Source of the DNA: Mastigocoleus testarum BC008
GTDB taxonomy: Bacteria > Cyanobacteriota > Cyanobacteriia > Cyanobacteriales > Nostocaceae
DNA: 64,000 nt
Reading direction: 5' to 3'
Assembly (NCBI RefSeq): GCF_001456025.1
Contig: NZ_LMTZ01000106.1
Coordinates: forward strand, 6,931 to 70,930
Every line of letters begins with the position of its first letter. The stretch's first letter is position 1. Below, in pieces: positions 26,409 to 36,673 of the stretch. The notes under the pieces were generated by a model. The model was not told the DNA's origin. It did no database searches and saw nothing but the letters and a program-made list of their open reading frames with translations. Position numbers and translations under genes: made by a program.

Positions 26409-27560
26409 TTAAAATATATTTTCCCATAATTTAAGCAAGTTGATTTTTTTCTTCCGTACACTATGGTTAACTGGATTATCTTTTAATTCACTAAGAGTTG
26501 GAAATCTAGCTGTTTCAGAGTAGCCATGGGAATATAACACTTTAGCCAGGGCGTCATTATTTTTTCGCAAACCTTCATAGAAAAAGAAAACTTCCCCTAA
26601 AACTCCACAATAACGGTTATATTCAATCATTTTGATTAAATTTTCCGAACTGATCAAATAAGAACCAACTTTCATTAAGATTCCTGGTGCTAACTTTAAT
26701 TTATTTTGACCTCTAAATTGCTGGGCTAATAATTTATCGATCGCACATTTATAAGCAAGAAAATCTCTACGGTAAAGCTGTGGGTGGATAATATCAACCA
26801 CTTCTTTTTTTAACCAAGTTTCAGAATCTTGTAAATATTCTTGAAATCCCCAATGATGTATATTGGGAGCCATTGAAACCAGCAAATGAGAATTTACGGA
26901 TTTTACTTCTCCATATAGACGCGATAAAAACTCAGTCAGAATATCAGCTCGCCATTGCAACCATTTTTTATCCTTGGGGTTGGATGGTGGATTTGTACCA
27001 AACTGTTTATAGTAAAGCTGGACTGTCATGGAATCGTAACCACCTTCACAGGGTAATGCAGGTAAGCGGTCGTCTCCTTGAATACCATCAATATCGTAGT
27101 TTCTGACAACTTCTAAAATCAAACTTAAAATAAAATCTTGTACTTCTGGGTTTAAAGTATTAAGCCATTCAAAACCATTTTTTTTAAGTAGATTACCCCG
27201 ACAATCGCAAGCACCCCATTCTGGTTTTTTCTGAATTAATTTACCGCCATTCAAATTGTAAGAACTAGCAAATCCATATTCAAACCAAGGAATAACTTTA
27301 ATATTTACCTCATGAGCTGCATTCACTATTTCCGCTAAAGGGTCACGTCCTTGATATCTGGAGTCAATTTCCCAGCCAAAAGTTTGTTGCATTACCTTTG
27401 ATGGATAAAGAGTCGCAGCTTTATTCCAGACAACAGGAAAGACTACATTAAACCCCATTTTTGCTAGAAACTCTATGGCTTCAACTATAGTCTCCTGAGA
27501 AGATAAAACGCTGCTATCAGTATTAGTAAGCCATACACCACGAATTGCTATTTTAGTCAT
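26409..27560 (-). CDS. Glycosyl hydrolase-like (GHL10/DUF187) protein
   Basis: The product begins at the MTKIAIRGVWLTNTDSSVL methionine (27560). It is of the GHL10 family of putative glycosidases (TIM-barrel, related to GH10-like folds). Signatures are GVWLTN at the first strand, FLAKMGFNVVFPVVWNK, IPWFEYGFASSYN, YDIDGIQGDDRLPALPCEGGYD and VSMAPNIHHWG. The acidic residues in GIQGDDR would be active-site candidates. There is no signal peptide, which is unusual for this family. The in-frame TTG at 27587 is a possible alternative start. Confidence 0.8.
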   Translation of the reverse strand: MTKIAIRGVWLTNTDSSVLSSQETIVEAIEFLAKMGFNVVFPVVWNKAATLYPSKVMQQTFGWEIDSRYQGRDPLAEIVNAAHEVNIKVIPWFEYGFASSYNLNGGKLIQKKPEWGACDCRGNLLKKNGFEWLNTLNPEVQDFILSLILEVVRNYDIDGIQGDDRLPALPCEGGYDSMTVQLYYKQFGTNPPSNPKDKKWLQWRADILTEFLSRLYGEVKSVNSHLLVSMAPNIHHWGFQEYLQDSETWLKKEVVDIIHPQLYRRDFLAYKCAIDKLLAQQFRGQNKLKLAPGILMKVGSYLISSENLIKMIEYNRYCGVLGEVFFFYEGLRKNNDALAKVLYSHGYSETARFPTLSELKDNPVNHSVRKKKINLLKLWENIF

Positions 27561-27641
27561 TTTTTGTATATCAAAGTATCCTTTCAATAAACACTTTAGT
27601 TATACTTTTCAAGTAATTTTATTTATTCACATAATATATCA

Positions 27642-28499
27642 ATGTCAGAAAACTCTTGGAAGCACGAATATATCACCACTAACAACATCAAACTACATTA
27701 CGTTACCCAAGGTAGTGGTCCTCTGATGTTAATGTTGCATGGATTTCCTGAATACTGGTATTCATGGCGACATCAAATTCCAGAATTCGCTCGGGATTAT
27801 CAAGTGGTAGCTGTTGATTTACGGGGATATAACGATAGCGATAAACCCACAAAGAATTCAGCATATGTGATGAATGAATTTATCCAAGATATCAAAGGAG
27901 TCATCCAAGGCTTAGGATATGAAAAATGTGTACTGGTTGCTCATGATTGGGGTGGAATTATTGCTTGGAATTTTGCTTATACTTACCCTGAAGTGCTTGA
28001 AAAACTAATTGTCCTAAATATACCTCATCCCGCAAAATTTATTGAAGGTTTATGGACTTGGAAACAGTTACAAAAAAGCTGGTATGTCTTTTTCTTTCAA
28101 CTTCCTTTTTTCCCAGAACAATATTTGCGGGCTTCAAACTATCAAAAAATCGAAGAAATATTTGCAGGTATGGCGATCGACAAAACAGCTTTTCCCCCAG
28201 AAGTTATAGAAGCTTATAAACAAGCTGCAGCAAAGCCAGGTGCTTTAACAGCAATGATTAATTATTACCGCAATGGTCTTGATTTAAAAAGTCGCGGTCG
28301 GAGTTGGGATATTTTATCAGTACCAACACTAATGATTTGGGGAGAAGAAGATACTGCTTTAGGTAAAGAGTTAACCTATGGTACAGAAGCTTATGTCAGA
28401 GATTTTCAGATTAAATATATTCCCAACTGTAGCCATTGGGTACAACAAGAACAACCCATATTAGTAAATCAGTACATGCGAGAGTTTTTGGGAGTTTGA
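27642..28499 (+). CDS. Epoxide hydrolase/haloalkane dehalogenase-like alpha/beta hydrolase
   Basis: The 285-residue protein carries LMLHGFPEYWYSWRHQIP, an HGxP oxyanion motif typical of epoxide hydrolases. The nucleophile is Asp in LVAHDWGGIIAW, as in epoxide hydrolases and haloalkane dehalogenases and unlike serine hydrolases. The acid region is IWGEEDTALG, and the His is in CSHWVQQEQP. The substrate is unknown. It is divergent from the GHL10 gene (about 80 bases between starts). Confidence 0.88.
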   Translation: MSENSWKHEYITTNNIKLHYVTQGSGPLMLMLHGFPEYWYSWRHQIPEFARDYQVVAVDLRGYNDSDKPTKNSAYVMNEFIQDIKGVIQGLGYEKCVLVAHDWGGIIAWNFAYTYPEVLEKLIVLNIPHPAKFIEGLWTWKQLQKSWYVFFFQLPFFPEQYLRASNYQKIEEIFAGMAIDKTAFPPEVIEAYKQAAAKPGALTAMINYYRNGLDLKSRGRSWDILSVPTLMIWGEEDTALGKELTYGTEAYVRDFQIKYIPNCSHWVQQEQPILVNQYMREFLGV

Positions 28500-28600
28500 T
28501 TAAGATTGCGCTATGCCAAATTTAGAATCACTTTTACCTCAAAATTATGCTTAACTGAGTAATGTTTAGAGCCAGCTAAATTTAACCATCAGAAAAAATT

Positions 28601-28879
28601 ATGTCTGCTGAATTTTCTCATGAGGTCAGTTCCCGTATTTGCAAACACATGAATGAAGACCATGCAAATGCTGTACTATTGTATGCTCAACATTTTGGTG
28701 GCGTAGCAAATGCGACAAAAGCTGAAATGTTAAAAATTGATTCTGTGGGTATGGACTTAACAGTGCAAGTTAGTGAAGAGACTTTACCCCTACGTATTGA
28801 ATTTGACCATAACTTAGTTGATTCAGAAGATGCCCACCATACATTAATCGCTATGGTAAAACAAGCAAGGACAAGCTAA
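28601..28879 (+). CDS. DUF2470 protein
   Basis: The 92-residue protein is a stand-alone DUF2470 domain, with SRICKHMNEDHANAVLLYAQ at the start, VGMDLTV, and LRIEFDHNLVDSEDAHHTLI near the end. The same domain forms the C-terminal part of HugZ-type heme oxygenases and of plastid heme-binding proteins, so heme or flavin-related binding is a fair guess. It follows the epoxide-hydrolase-like gene by 101 bases on the same strand. Confidence 0.85.
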   Translation: MSAEFSHEVSSRICKHMNEDHANAVLLYAQHFGGVANATKAEMLKIDSVGMDLTVQVSEETLPLRIEFDHNLVDSEDAHHTLIAMVKQARTS

Positions 28880-29796
28880 ACATCTGCTGATAAAATTTGA
28901 GATTCATATTAAAAACTCTCAGAGAATAATTGACTCGTAATCATAGCCTATTATTTATGGAGATGTAGCAACACTTACCCTAAATAGTTAAATGCTTTTT
29001 ATTCGTAGAATCCTTCTATTTAGGGCTCACAATTAACAATCATAATTGTAATTAGTTCATATTAACTTAATAAACAACAAAACATTTATACACCCACAAC
29101 AAGCTATATTTGAGTTCCAAACAAACTCTCTTTTTGCTTGACCTAATATATATTCACAATAAATATATTCACAATAAGAAACTTTTAATTTATTCCAAGC
29201 ATCCAAATTAAGGATTAGGATATGTGTAAATTTCCTACACTCAGATTTATGCAAATAATCAAGACGATATCAGGTTCTTAAATATTTCTGCTGTTTATAA
29301 GTTTCTTCTTCTACCTGATATTTCTCATGAATTGCGTGTATCATTACTGTTTACTCCCAACAGATAATTACTACTTCCACAAATAAATAATTGGGAGCAT
29401 CGACAACTAGGAGAAATTCTACAACATATATAAATAGGATAACCTGAATCGTTGGTGATTAACTTTATTTTTAAAGATTGCAAAATAATTACTTGACAAT
29501 TTTAAACGATTTATTATTTATTAATTATAATTCTTCATTATCTTCCTATAACTTAATCTATTTCTTATTGCTTATAAATGTAAATTCTGCCACCATAAAA
29601 TATAATTTGATATGTTTTAAGCTTATGTAGTCTTCAAGATAAATTTAATAAAATTTCAAGTTCAATAAACGCACTACTTCCTGAGAAATACTATCTTTTT
29701 AAGAAGATAAGAATGGCGAGGAACTTGATATACGTAAGTATAGTCCACTTTAGAATGTTCAAATAGTACATCATACAGCTCGGTAACAGGTAAATA
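28880..29796. other. Long AT-rich intergenic stretch with inverted repeats
   Basis: There is no credible gene. A perfect 10-bp inverted repeat CCCTAAATAG/CTATTTAGGG lies at 28978-28987 and 29016-29025. CTCCCAA/TTGGGAG arms lie around 29355-29400, and a tandem ATATATTCACAATAA lies near 29150-29180. The right end is the leader of the export gene. Confidence 0.5.
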
Positions 29797-31248
29797 ATGT
29801 ATAATACGAATTTGTTAAAAAGAATCTCTCAACCAGTTGCAGGTTTTGCTTTTCTTGTTTCTGTAGGAACTGCTTTACCATCTGTAAGTCTCGCCCAGGA
29901 AACAACTAATCCTACCGCTACAGCTGCACAATTAGATAACACTTATACTTTGGGAGGCGGCGATCGCATAGCTGTAAATGTACTAGAAGTTCAAGAATAT
30001 AGTGGTGAATATCAAATTCCTCCTGGTGGAGCCATAAACTTACCTTTAATCGGTAGCGTACCAATCCAAGGTTTAACTACAGAACAAGCAGCAGATTTAA
30101 TTGCAGAAAGATATAGGGTTTTTCTCAAACGCCCAATAATATCAGTTAATCTCTTATCTCCTCGTCCCATAAATGTTTTAGTTTCAGGTGAGGTAACTAG
30201 TCCTGGAGCCTATACCTTAAGTTTACAAGGAGGAGCAGGTGACAACCCTGGGGTACAATACCCAACAGTACTAGCAGCACTACAAACAGCCCAAGGGGTA
30301 ACAGCAAGCGGTGATATGGCTGAAGTGCGGGTAACGCGGCGTATCGGAAATAACAGAACGCAGACTGTTAACCTTAACTTGAAAGATTTGATCCAAAAAG
30401 GTGTAGCACCATCAGACATTACCTTACGCGATGGGGACAAAATTCATGTTCCCACAGCTACTAATATAGACCTTGCAGAGGCGCGTAATTTAGCAGCTGC
30501 TAACTTTGCTGCAGATCCTAGCAGACCTCGGAACGTAGCCGTAATCGGCGAGGTAGTTCGTCCTGGTTCATATTTAGTCACTTCCGGTGCAACGCAAGGA
30601 GGACAAAATAATCCCACTGGTGCACCTGGGGTTACAGGACAACCAACAATCATGCGCGCGCTTCAACTTGCAGGGGGAGTTACTCCACAAGCAAATATTC
30701 GGGATGTCAAAATCCGAAGATTAACAAGAACCGGTAAAGAGCAAGTTATAAATCTTAATCTTTGGCAGCTACTAGCTAGCGGAGACATAAGTCAGGATCT
30801 TCTTCTCCAAGATGGTGATACAATCGTTTTTCCTACAGCAACTGAAATTAACCCTGCAGAAGCTACTCAGTTAGCAACTAGTACTTTAGCTCCATCACAA
30901 ATTCAAGTTAGTGTTGTTGGTGAGGTCAAAAGTCCGGGAGCAACAAACCTTCGACCCAATACTCCATTAAATCAAGCGATTTTGGCTGCAGGTGGATTTA
31001 ATGATTCCAGAGCAAGAAGAGGTAGGGTTGAACTAGTTCGTCTCAATCCTAACGGTAGTGTCACCAAGCGGAAAATTAAAATTGATTTATCTGCTGGAAT
31101 TAATGAGAAGACTAATCCCATTCTCCGTAACAACGACGTTGTTTTAGTGCGACGCTCTGGACTCGCCAAAGTCACTGACCCATTCCGTCTCGTTGCTGGT
31201 CCATTGGGTACTATCGTGAATCTAGTTCGCTTCATTACCAATCCTTAA
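29797..31248 (+). CDS. Wza-like polysaccharide export protein with SLBB domains
   Basis: The protein has a signal peptide (1-33, ending SLAQ), a Poly_export domain at about 48-120 (YTLGGGDRIAVNVLEV, IPPGGAINLPLIG), and three SLBB-type units beginning near residues 126, 247 and 374, each with a VxGEVxxPG motif. It would form the periplasmic/outer-membrane channel for exopolysaccharide. Unlike Wza it has no lipobox Cys. The C-terminus ends in a hydrophobic stretch instead of the amphipathic Wza helix. Three glycosyltransferases lie 5-11 kb downstream, which fits a polysaccharide locus, but no polymerase or flippase is nearby. Confidence 0.9.
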   Translation: MYNTNLLKRISQPVAGFAFLVSVGTALPSVSLAQETTNPTATAAQLDNTYTLGGGDRIAVNVLEVQEYSGEYQIPPGGAINLPLIGSVPIQGLTTEQAADLIAERYRVFLKRPIISVNLLSPRPINVLVSGEVTSPGAYTLSLQGGAGDNPGVQYPTVLAALQTAQGVTASGDMAEVRVTRRIGNNRTQTVNLNLKDLIQKGVAPSDITLRDGDKIHVPTATNIDLAEARNLAAANFAADPSRPRNVAVIGEVVRPGSYLVTSGATQGGQNNPTGAPGVTGQPTIMRALQLAGGVTPQANIRDVKIRRLTRTGKEQVINLNLWQLLASGDISQDLLLQDGDTIVFPTATEINPAEATQLATSTLAPSQIQVSVVGEVKSPGATNLRPNTPLNQAILAAGGFNDSRARRGRVELVRLNPNGSVTKRKIKIDLSAGINEKTNPILRNNDVVLVRRSGLAKVTDPFRLVAGPLGTIVNLVRFITNP

Positions 31249-31307
31249 ATTTATTAACGCTGATGGCTAATAAGCGCGCCCCAAGCAAAGAGCATGGTGT
31301 TGTTTTA

Positions 31308-31335
31308 TTGGTAATTGGTAATTGGTAATTGGTAG
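31308..31335 (+). repeat. STRR heptamer array (TTGGTAA)
   Basis: Four TTGGTAA heptamers (the last reads TTGGTAG) lie between the convergent export and propeller genes. Two more copies lie at 32972-32985, just upstream of the propeller gene start, and related units overlap the mnmA stop codon. Confidence 0.9.
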
Positions 31336-31404
31336 TTGAGAATTAATATCCTGCTGAGTTTTTGGTTAGGATATTAATGTTTTTTGTATTCTACTTGCTG
31401 AAGA

Positions 31405-32958
31405 CTAAGGTAACCAACGTGGATGAAATCCCAACAAGGAGAGCTTTTGGGGTTTAGTTTTGGCTGTATCACTAGAGTCACTGACTGGTAACAACGGCAT
31501 TAACCATAAACTACTACTAGTAATTGCACTACCAGTTCTAGTTTGGATTGAATTTTCGTTGGATGTGACGCTTGTATTAGTCTCTGGTACAGTTTGATCC
31601 AATAATAAACCCAAGCCATCCGGCGATAAACTAATTTCTAAATTTCTTTGCTCAGCAGGAAAAATCAGTAAAGGCTTTTGTTCCCCAGTTTTCAAATTAA
31701 TTGCAACTAAATATGGTTGCTCTTGATAAAGTTCTCCAGATAATAACTGGGTGAGCAAACAATAGAGAGTTGGAGAAGCCGTATCAAACTGACATTTTAA
31801 AATTCTACCGTCGGTGCGTAATAGTTGCTTTTCTTCACCTTGATTTGTGACTAAAAATAAATCTCTTGTAAAATCAGTATTGAATTTCACCATTGCAGCT
31901 TTGGAACCGTCTCTGGAGAAAGCTTTAACTAACCCAAATTGTGGGAAAAAATCTAAAGGTGTGGTTGAATCCTTTTGTAGAGGTAAAATTGCTGTTCCCT
32001 TACCTTGAGCGATCGCTACAGCTTTACTGTCTGGGGTAATCATAAAATCTCCTCCTGGTGAAGTTTCTATTTCCTGGAGGCTTTTTTCATCCCGGTTAAC
32101 ATCCATAAACCATAAGCCGAAATCCCCTGTTTTACTTCTGCTCGCCCTTTGAATAACAATTTTTTCTCCATCAGGGGACAGGTCAAATTTCAAATTTTGA
32201 TACTTTTTATTATTGATTATCAGGTCAACTTTCCCAGGTGCAGCTGTTTTCCTAGAAAAAACAGTTGGTACGCCAGTGGTAACAGTATAAACTTTTGCTG
32301 CTAATAAATCTTGAGTTCTAGATGGAATCGCAGAGAATAAAATTTTGTCGCCATCTGGGAATGGTTCAAAGTCAATTACAACTAAATCTTTAGATGTCAG
32401 AATTTTCTTTTTTTCTTGAGTTAAATTATAAAGAATTAAGCGTCCTTTTTCTTCTTTTTCCGATCCAATGTAGAGAATAATTAGGTCGCGAGTTTTAAAA
32501 CTGGCTTGAAATGGTTTTATCGTGTTTTTTTCTCCTTCCTTAACACTAATTCTGTCCCGCGCACCTTCCAAACTCAATGTGTAATCAGCACCATAAGGAG
32601 CAGGGGTAAATAATGTATAAACCATTCTTCTACCCGCCCAACTTATTTTACCTGCCAGTGGTGGATCTATTTTTAAGTTTTTCTCAACACTTTTAACATC
32701 CATAGGACGGGTAAAGGTCATACTAAAAGATGTATGATCTTTACTTATTTTGACGTTATCACTATTGGAATTATCATCTGTTAATGATATATCTTTCTCT
32801 GGAATTAATTGATGTTGCCAAGTAAGGTCGCGCACTCGAGCAGCTACAACATTACCTTGAGAAACAACTAAGAGAATTATTATACTCAACAGTAACATTA
32901 AAGCGATCGCAACCCGGTCTATTGGTAATAGAGATCCTTTTTTATTAACCATTCTCAT
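31405..32958 (-). CDS. Membrane-anchored Ig-like/TolB-type beta-propeller protein
   Basis: The 517-residue product has one N-terminal membrane segment (about 14-36), then an Ig-like (SbsA-type) domain at about 65-155 (FSMTFTRPMDVKSVEKNLKI and PAPYGADYTLSL). After it comes a TolB/WD40-like propeller with repeated LSPDGEKIVI, ITPDSKAVAIA, FSRDGSKAAM and LSPDGLGLLL motifs. It is probably an exported envelope protein; no enzyme motif is present. It ends close to the STRR array shared with the convergent export gene. Confidence 0.78.
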   Translation of the reverse strand: MRMVNKKGSLLPIDRVAIALMLLLSIIILLVVSQGNVVAARVRDLTWQHQLIPEKDISLTDDNSNSDNVKISKDHTSFSMTFTRPMDVKSVEKNLKIDPPLAGKISWAGRRMVYTLFTPAPYGADYTLSLEGARDRISVKEGEKNTIKPFQASFKTRDLIILYIGSEKEEKGRLILYNLTQEKKKILTSKDLVVIDFEPFPDGDKILFSAIPSRTQDLLAAKVYTVTTGVPTVFSRKTAAPGKVDLIINNKKYQNLKFDLSPDGEKIVIQRASRSKTGDFGLWFMDVNRDEKSLQEIETSPGGDFMITPDSKAVAIAQGKGTAILPLQKDSTTPLDFFPQFGLVKAFSRDGSKAAMVKFNTDFTRDLFLVTNQGEEKQLLRTDGRILKCQFDTASPTLYCLLTQLLSGELYQEQPYLVAINLKTGEQKPLLIFPAEQRNLEISLSPDGLGLLLDQTVPETNTSVTSNENSIQTRTGSAITSSSLWLMPLLPVSDSSDTAKTKPQKLSLLGFHPRWLP

Positions 32959-33182
32959 TGGTTATTTATTATTGGTAATTGGTAATCAATCAATTGGGAA
33001 GGTAACGTTAAATAGTAATTATTAATCAGTTTGTATATATTATGTAGTTGCTATTTTTCTAGCAATACTATTGATGGATTACTAAGTATAAATTATTATT
33101 ATTTTATTATTTATTTTTGATTATTTTTTTATTGATAATGATAGATTAAATCAATAAAAATAAATTTTAGTAACTATAGGGT

Positions 33183-33968
33183 TTAGTAACTATAGGGGTT
33201 TTTCGGTCGTTCTATTTTCTTAACTGATTTAGCTGCAATAGTAAGTTGACGTTTACCTGCAATTTTTTGTGTAATCATTTCTCCTTCTACTTCCACCCAA
33301 GTATCGAGGGGATATTTTTGACGATTTCCTTCCAGTTTCACTGGTAACCCAATAGGATAAGCGTCAGCAGCACAACAAGTAAGTACAAATCTTGCTAAAA
33401 AGAAATATTCTTCTCCAATATCCTCTGAGTGCATAACAAAACCTTTTACCCTAGCTTTTTGTCCAGAATATTTATCTGGTTCTGGATAAACTTTGAGAGT
33501 ACGTACCCAGTCTACAAGCGTTCTATCCTCTGAATTAACTGTAGTACGGCGAAACTCTTGGGGTTGAACCCGCGTACTTGATAGTAAATCCGCAGTATCA
33601 GTTTTTAAAGCCTTATCGCTAGCAAAAACGCGGGGTGTCACTACTAAACCTAGGATTGCTGTAAACAATAATAATCTGCTACCCAAACCGGGAGGGAACA
33701 AAGTTACATGTTCAGTATTAGGAGGAGGATCGGTTAGCTTCGAATTTTTGACCTCAAGAAATCGAATTATGCCAATGATAGTTAAAATTATGCCACTCCC
33801 AGTAACCAATTCAAAATAATTAGGATGAATTAGTAAATATAACTTACCGCTAAAACGATAGTGTAACATTACAATTCCCCAGGCTAGGATTGCCATAACG
33901 TCTACCCAGGGATTTAAGCGATTTAAAAATTTTAATATCTTAAATTTGCGAATGTTGATTCCTTTCAT
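33183..33968 (-). CDS. DUF1980/TIGR03943-type permease partner protein
   Basis: The 261-residue product has membrane segments at about 22-40, 51-68 and 95-112, then a soluble domain with GFVMHSEDIGEEYFFLARF and the conserved FVLTCCAADAYPIGLPV Cys pair. This is the TIGR03943 (DUF1980) family, which is almost always next to a DUF318/ArsP-type permease; here the permease gene lies 352 bases upstream on the same strand. The pair is thought to handle a metal or metalloid, but the substrate is unknown. A Zur/Fur-like palindrome touches the start codon. Confidence 0.85.
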   Translation of the reverse strand: MKGINIRKFKILKFLNRLNPWVDVMAILAWGIVMLHYRFSGKLYLLIHPNYFELVTGSGIILTIIGIIRFLEVKNSKLTDPPPNTEHVTLFPPGLGSRLLLFTAILGLVVTPRVFASDKALKTDTADLLSSTRVQPQEFRRTTVNSEDRTLVDWVRTLKVYPEPDKYSGQKARVKGFVMHSEDIGEEYFFLARFVLTCCAADAYPIGLPVKLEGNRQKYPLDTWVEVEGEMITQKIAGKRQLTIAAKSVKKIERPKNPYSY

Positions 33969-33980
33969 GGATAATTATCA
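33969..33980 (-). promoter_or_regulatory. Possible Zur/Fur-type palindrome at the DUF1980 start
   Basis: TGATAATTATCC on the minus strand contains the perfect palindrome GATAATTATC (33970-33979), like half of a Zur/Fur box, directly before the ATG at 33968. In such AT-rich DNA this can be chance. Confidence 0.3.
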
Positions 33981-34320
33981 TTAATAATTTCGCGGAGAAT
34001 TAAGTGAGAAAATATTACTCAGAACCTAAAGCTTAAAAGTTAGGGTTTATGATAAAGCATAGAACATATATCTATATAAAAAATTGACAGTAAATTCTAA
34101 AACTTTACCCATATATTTTTACCCATACATCAACAGTCAAGAAAGTATCGGTCGACTTTGAATAGTTATCCAACAAAAATTTCAAATAATTACTATTAAT
34201 TCAGTTCAAAGAGAGCATAATAAAGAATATTTTTAGTCTATCAAGTAAAATTTTAAGCATATAAAATTCTGGAAATAAATTTATCTACGAAGCAGTCACA
34301 AATCATTTTTCATCGTATTC
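33981..34320. other. AT-rich spacer between permease and its partner gene
   Basis: There is no gene. An imperfect AACCTAA/TTAGGGTT inverted repeat lies around 34024-34048. A spacer this long is unusual for a pair that is normally tightly linked. Confidence 0.4.
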
Positions 34321-35373
34321 TCACAGTAAGTGTAAGTTAATGTAGAGAGTAAACAAAAATGTTAGTTGCGCAGCTAAAGCAAATAGGTAAAATACTGCTC
34401 GAGGCTTAAATATAGAAAGCATTAAACCTATACCTTTAAGGTCAATCATGGGACCAAACACTAGAAATGCTAACAAAGAACCGGTAGTAAACGTAGAGGC
34501 AAATGACAATGCAAAAAATGAATCTACTGTAGAACAAATTGATACTACTGTTGCTAATATTAGCATCGTTACAATGGAAGTAATTGGGCCGCTACCCAAA
34601 CTTAAAATTAACGACCGGGGTGCTAGCACTTGAATCGCTGCAGCAATTGCACTTCCCAAAATCAGTACTGCTCCCAACTCTCGAAATTCCTGAATTGTAT
34701 TATCTATTACTTGCTGCCATTTTTGCGCTCGGATCGCTTTAGGACTTTGTGCTACATTAACACCAACATTAACAGAATCCATTGGTATAGTACCTCCAGA
34801 TTTACCGCCAAGAATGTAAGTACCTGGTTGTAACAAAGTAGAAGTCACACCTTGTTGTTTTTCCGAAGTTTCCTTTGAAGTATCTTTCCTTGCAAATTGC
34901 TGCGGTGGATTATACTTCAAATAACGTGCTAAAGCAGGCTGAACAATAGGTTTTAAATCCTTTTGAAAACTAAATACGAAACCAATTATTGTGGCAATTA
35001 ATAGTGAAAGTATAACCCTTAATACTACTATTTCTGGCTGATCGCGAAATGCTGTCCAAGTAGCCCAAATAACAATTGGGTTGATAGTTGGTGCTGCAAG
35101 CAAAAAGCCAATTGCTACTGGTGTAGGAGCTCCCTGCATTATTAAGCGGCGAGCAACAGGTACGTTACCACACTCACATACTGGGAACAGAAAGCCTACT
35201 AAAGAGCCTACGAAAGCACCAAGTAATGGATTTTTAGGCAATTTTTCTGCTAGTTTGCGCTCATCTACAAAAAAAAGCAGCAAACTAGAAAGTAACACTC
35301 CCAGTAATAAAAATGGGATTGCCTCTACTAGTAGACTAAGAAATAGAGTGAAACCATTGCTTAGTTGATTCAT
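34321..35373 (-). CDS. DUF318/ArsP-type membrane permease
   Basis: This 350-residue permease has about eight membrane segments and the family hallmark PVCECGNVPVARRLIMQGAP at about residues 60-79. It also has AAPTINPIVIWATWTAF and a C-terminal VFGPMIDLKGIGLMLSIFKP. Relatives include ArsP (methyl-arsenical efflux) and YraQ. The Cys pair in CECGN is intact. A long hydrophilic loop (about 140-230) splits the two halves. With the DUF1980 partner downstream it forms the usual two-protein set. Confidence 0.88.
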   Translation of the reverse strand: MNQLSNGFTLFLSLLVEAIPFLLLGVLLSSLLLFFVDERKLAEKLPKNPLLGAFVGSLVGFLFPVCECGNVPVARRLIMQGAPTPVAIGFLLAAPTINPIVIWATWTAFRDQPEIVVLRVILSLLIATIIGFVFSFQKDLKPIVQPALARYLKYNPPQQFARKDTSKETSEKQQGVTSTLLQPGTYILGGKSGGTIPMDSVNVGVNVAQSPKAIRAQKWQQVIDNTIQEFRELGAVLILGSAIAAAIQVLAPRSLILSLGSGPITSIVTMLILATVVSICSTVDSFFALSFASTFTTGSLLAFLVFGPMIDLKGIGLMLSIFKPRAVFYLFALAAQLTFLFTLYINLHLL

Positions 35374-35379
35374 GGGTAT

Positions 35380-35393
35380 CGCTTGTTCAAGCG
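35380..35393. promoter_or_regulatory. Perfect palindrome next to the permease start codon
   Basis: CGCTTG-TT-CAAGCG is a perfect 6+6 inverted repeat centred 14 bases upstream of the permease ATG, where no good Shine-Dalgarno is seen. It could be an operator or an RNA hairpin that hides the start. Confidence 0.4.
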
Positions 35394-36673
35394 GTGTTAA
35401 TTCTCAAATTTATGTGTACGATATTTTAACTGTTTTCGATGCTGCATAATTCTGCCAGGACGATTAAATGCTGAGTGAATATATTAAATAGCAGAATTCA
35501 TAAAAAACTAGTTAATAAAACTGGGATGTGAGTGATTTGCTGTAGGTAAATTCACAATTCTCTTGGAAAGATTTATTCAGCCTCAATTTTTCGTAGATGA
35601 TTTTCATTCTGTGACTTCGCTACTTTCATTCGCTACTTTCAAAAGATAATAAACTACATTCTTAATTTTTAAAATGGGCTTAACTTGAACCAATACTTTT
35701 CTAAGTATTACATGCTCAAATTTTTCTCTACAGCAAATATACCTGGATATCTGTTACATATGATGCATTTGAACGAAAATTTTCCTGAAATTATATATTT
35801 AGCAGTAGAAATTGTTTCATCAATCAAATTCGTACCCCAAATACTTATTAGGTGTTAAGTCATTTAGTAATATTGGTGGTTTTGAGTTTTGTCTATTGTT
35901 TTTACTATAAAAACGATGGTGTCGCAAGGTTATAGACCTACATATATAACCTGAATCAAATGAAAATAATTAAAAATACTTTTTTTATTTTAATTTGGTT
36001 GTAAGTTTTTTTTATTAAAATTTTATATAATTTACATGTAATTTTTAATATATCCCCAAATTTTAAATATTTAATGTCTTATGCTAGCAGTTAGATGTTA
36101 ACTAGTAGAAGGCGTGAGGTTATGTATAGGAATATATAAACTAGAAGTATTTACTTCTCTAATTTTTATGGTTGAATTTACATTATCCACAGCAATTTAA
36201 TTCAATAAAATCAGCAAATTAAGTTATAGATATTTATATAAGTTCTACAGGTAAAGTAACTCTATTTTTCAATTTTCGCTTTGAAAGAGATATTTTTTAT
36301 TTACGATGTTTATTGTTAACATAATCAATACGACTAATTTTTTCAGTATGTATGATTTTTTAGCTTAGTCGCTAGTTTACAATCAGTATTTAACTATTGC
36401 CTCAATTCTTATTATTTACTTTATTCAGCAAAAATATTCAATAATTTATGTACTTGCTTAGTCTATTTCCTAGTTAAATTAGAAACAATATGAGAATAAT
36501 ACGCGCAATTGAAATAAAAATAATTTTAAAAGTTGTAAATTAGATAATTTCAGTTTTAAAAAAATTAATTGGCTTTGCCCAGCCAGTTCTAGCAATTTTA
36601 TAAATATAATCTACTCAATATATATATTAATACATCAGTAAAATAGTACTGACAAAATAGGAGAATAGTATTA
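35394..36673. other. 1.3-kb AT-rich stretch without a gene
   Basis: No open frame looks real. I note a 13-bp tandem duplication (TTCGCTACTTTCA twice) near 35613-35640 and an 8-bp inverted repeat AGGTTATA/TATAACCT at 35927-35952. The last part is the leader of the glycosyltransferase, with AGGAG at 36659-36663. Confidence 0.5.

Noticed and set aside
29057..29254. 65-codon minus-strand frame in the gap before the export gene
   Set aside because: Composition is random, it contains the ATATATTCACAATAA duplication, and no start signal is present.
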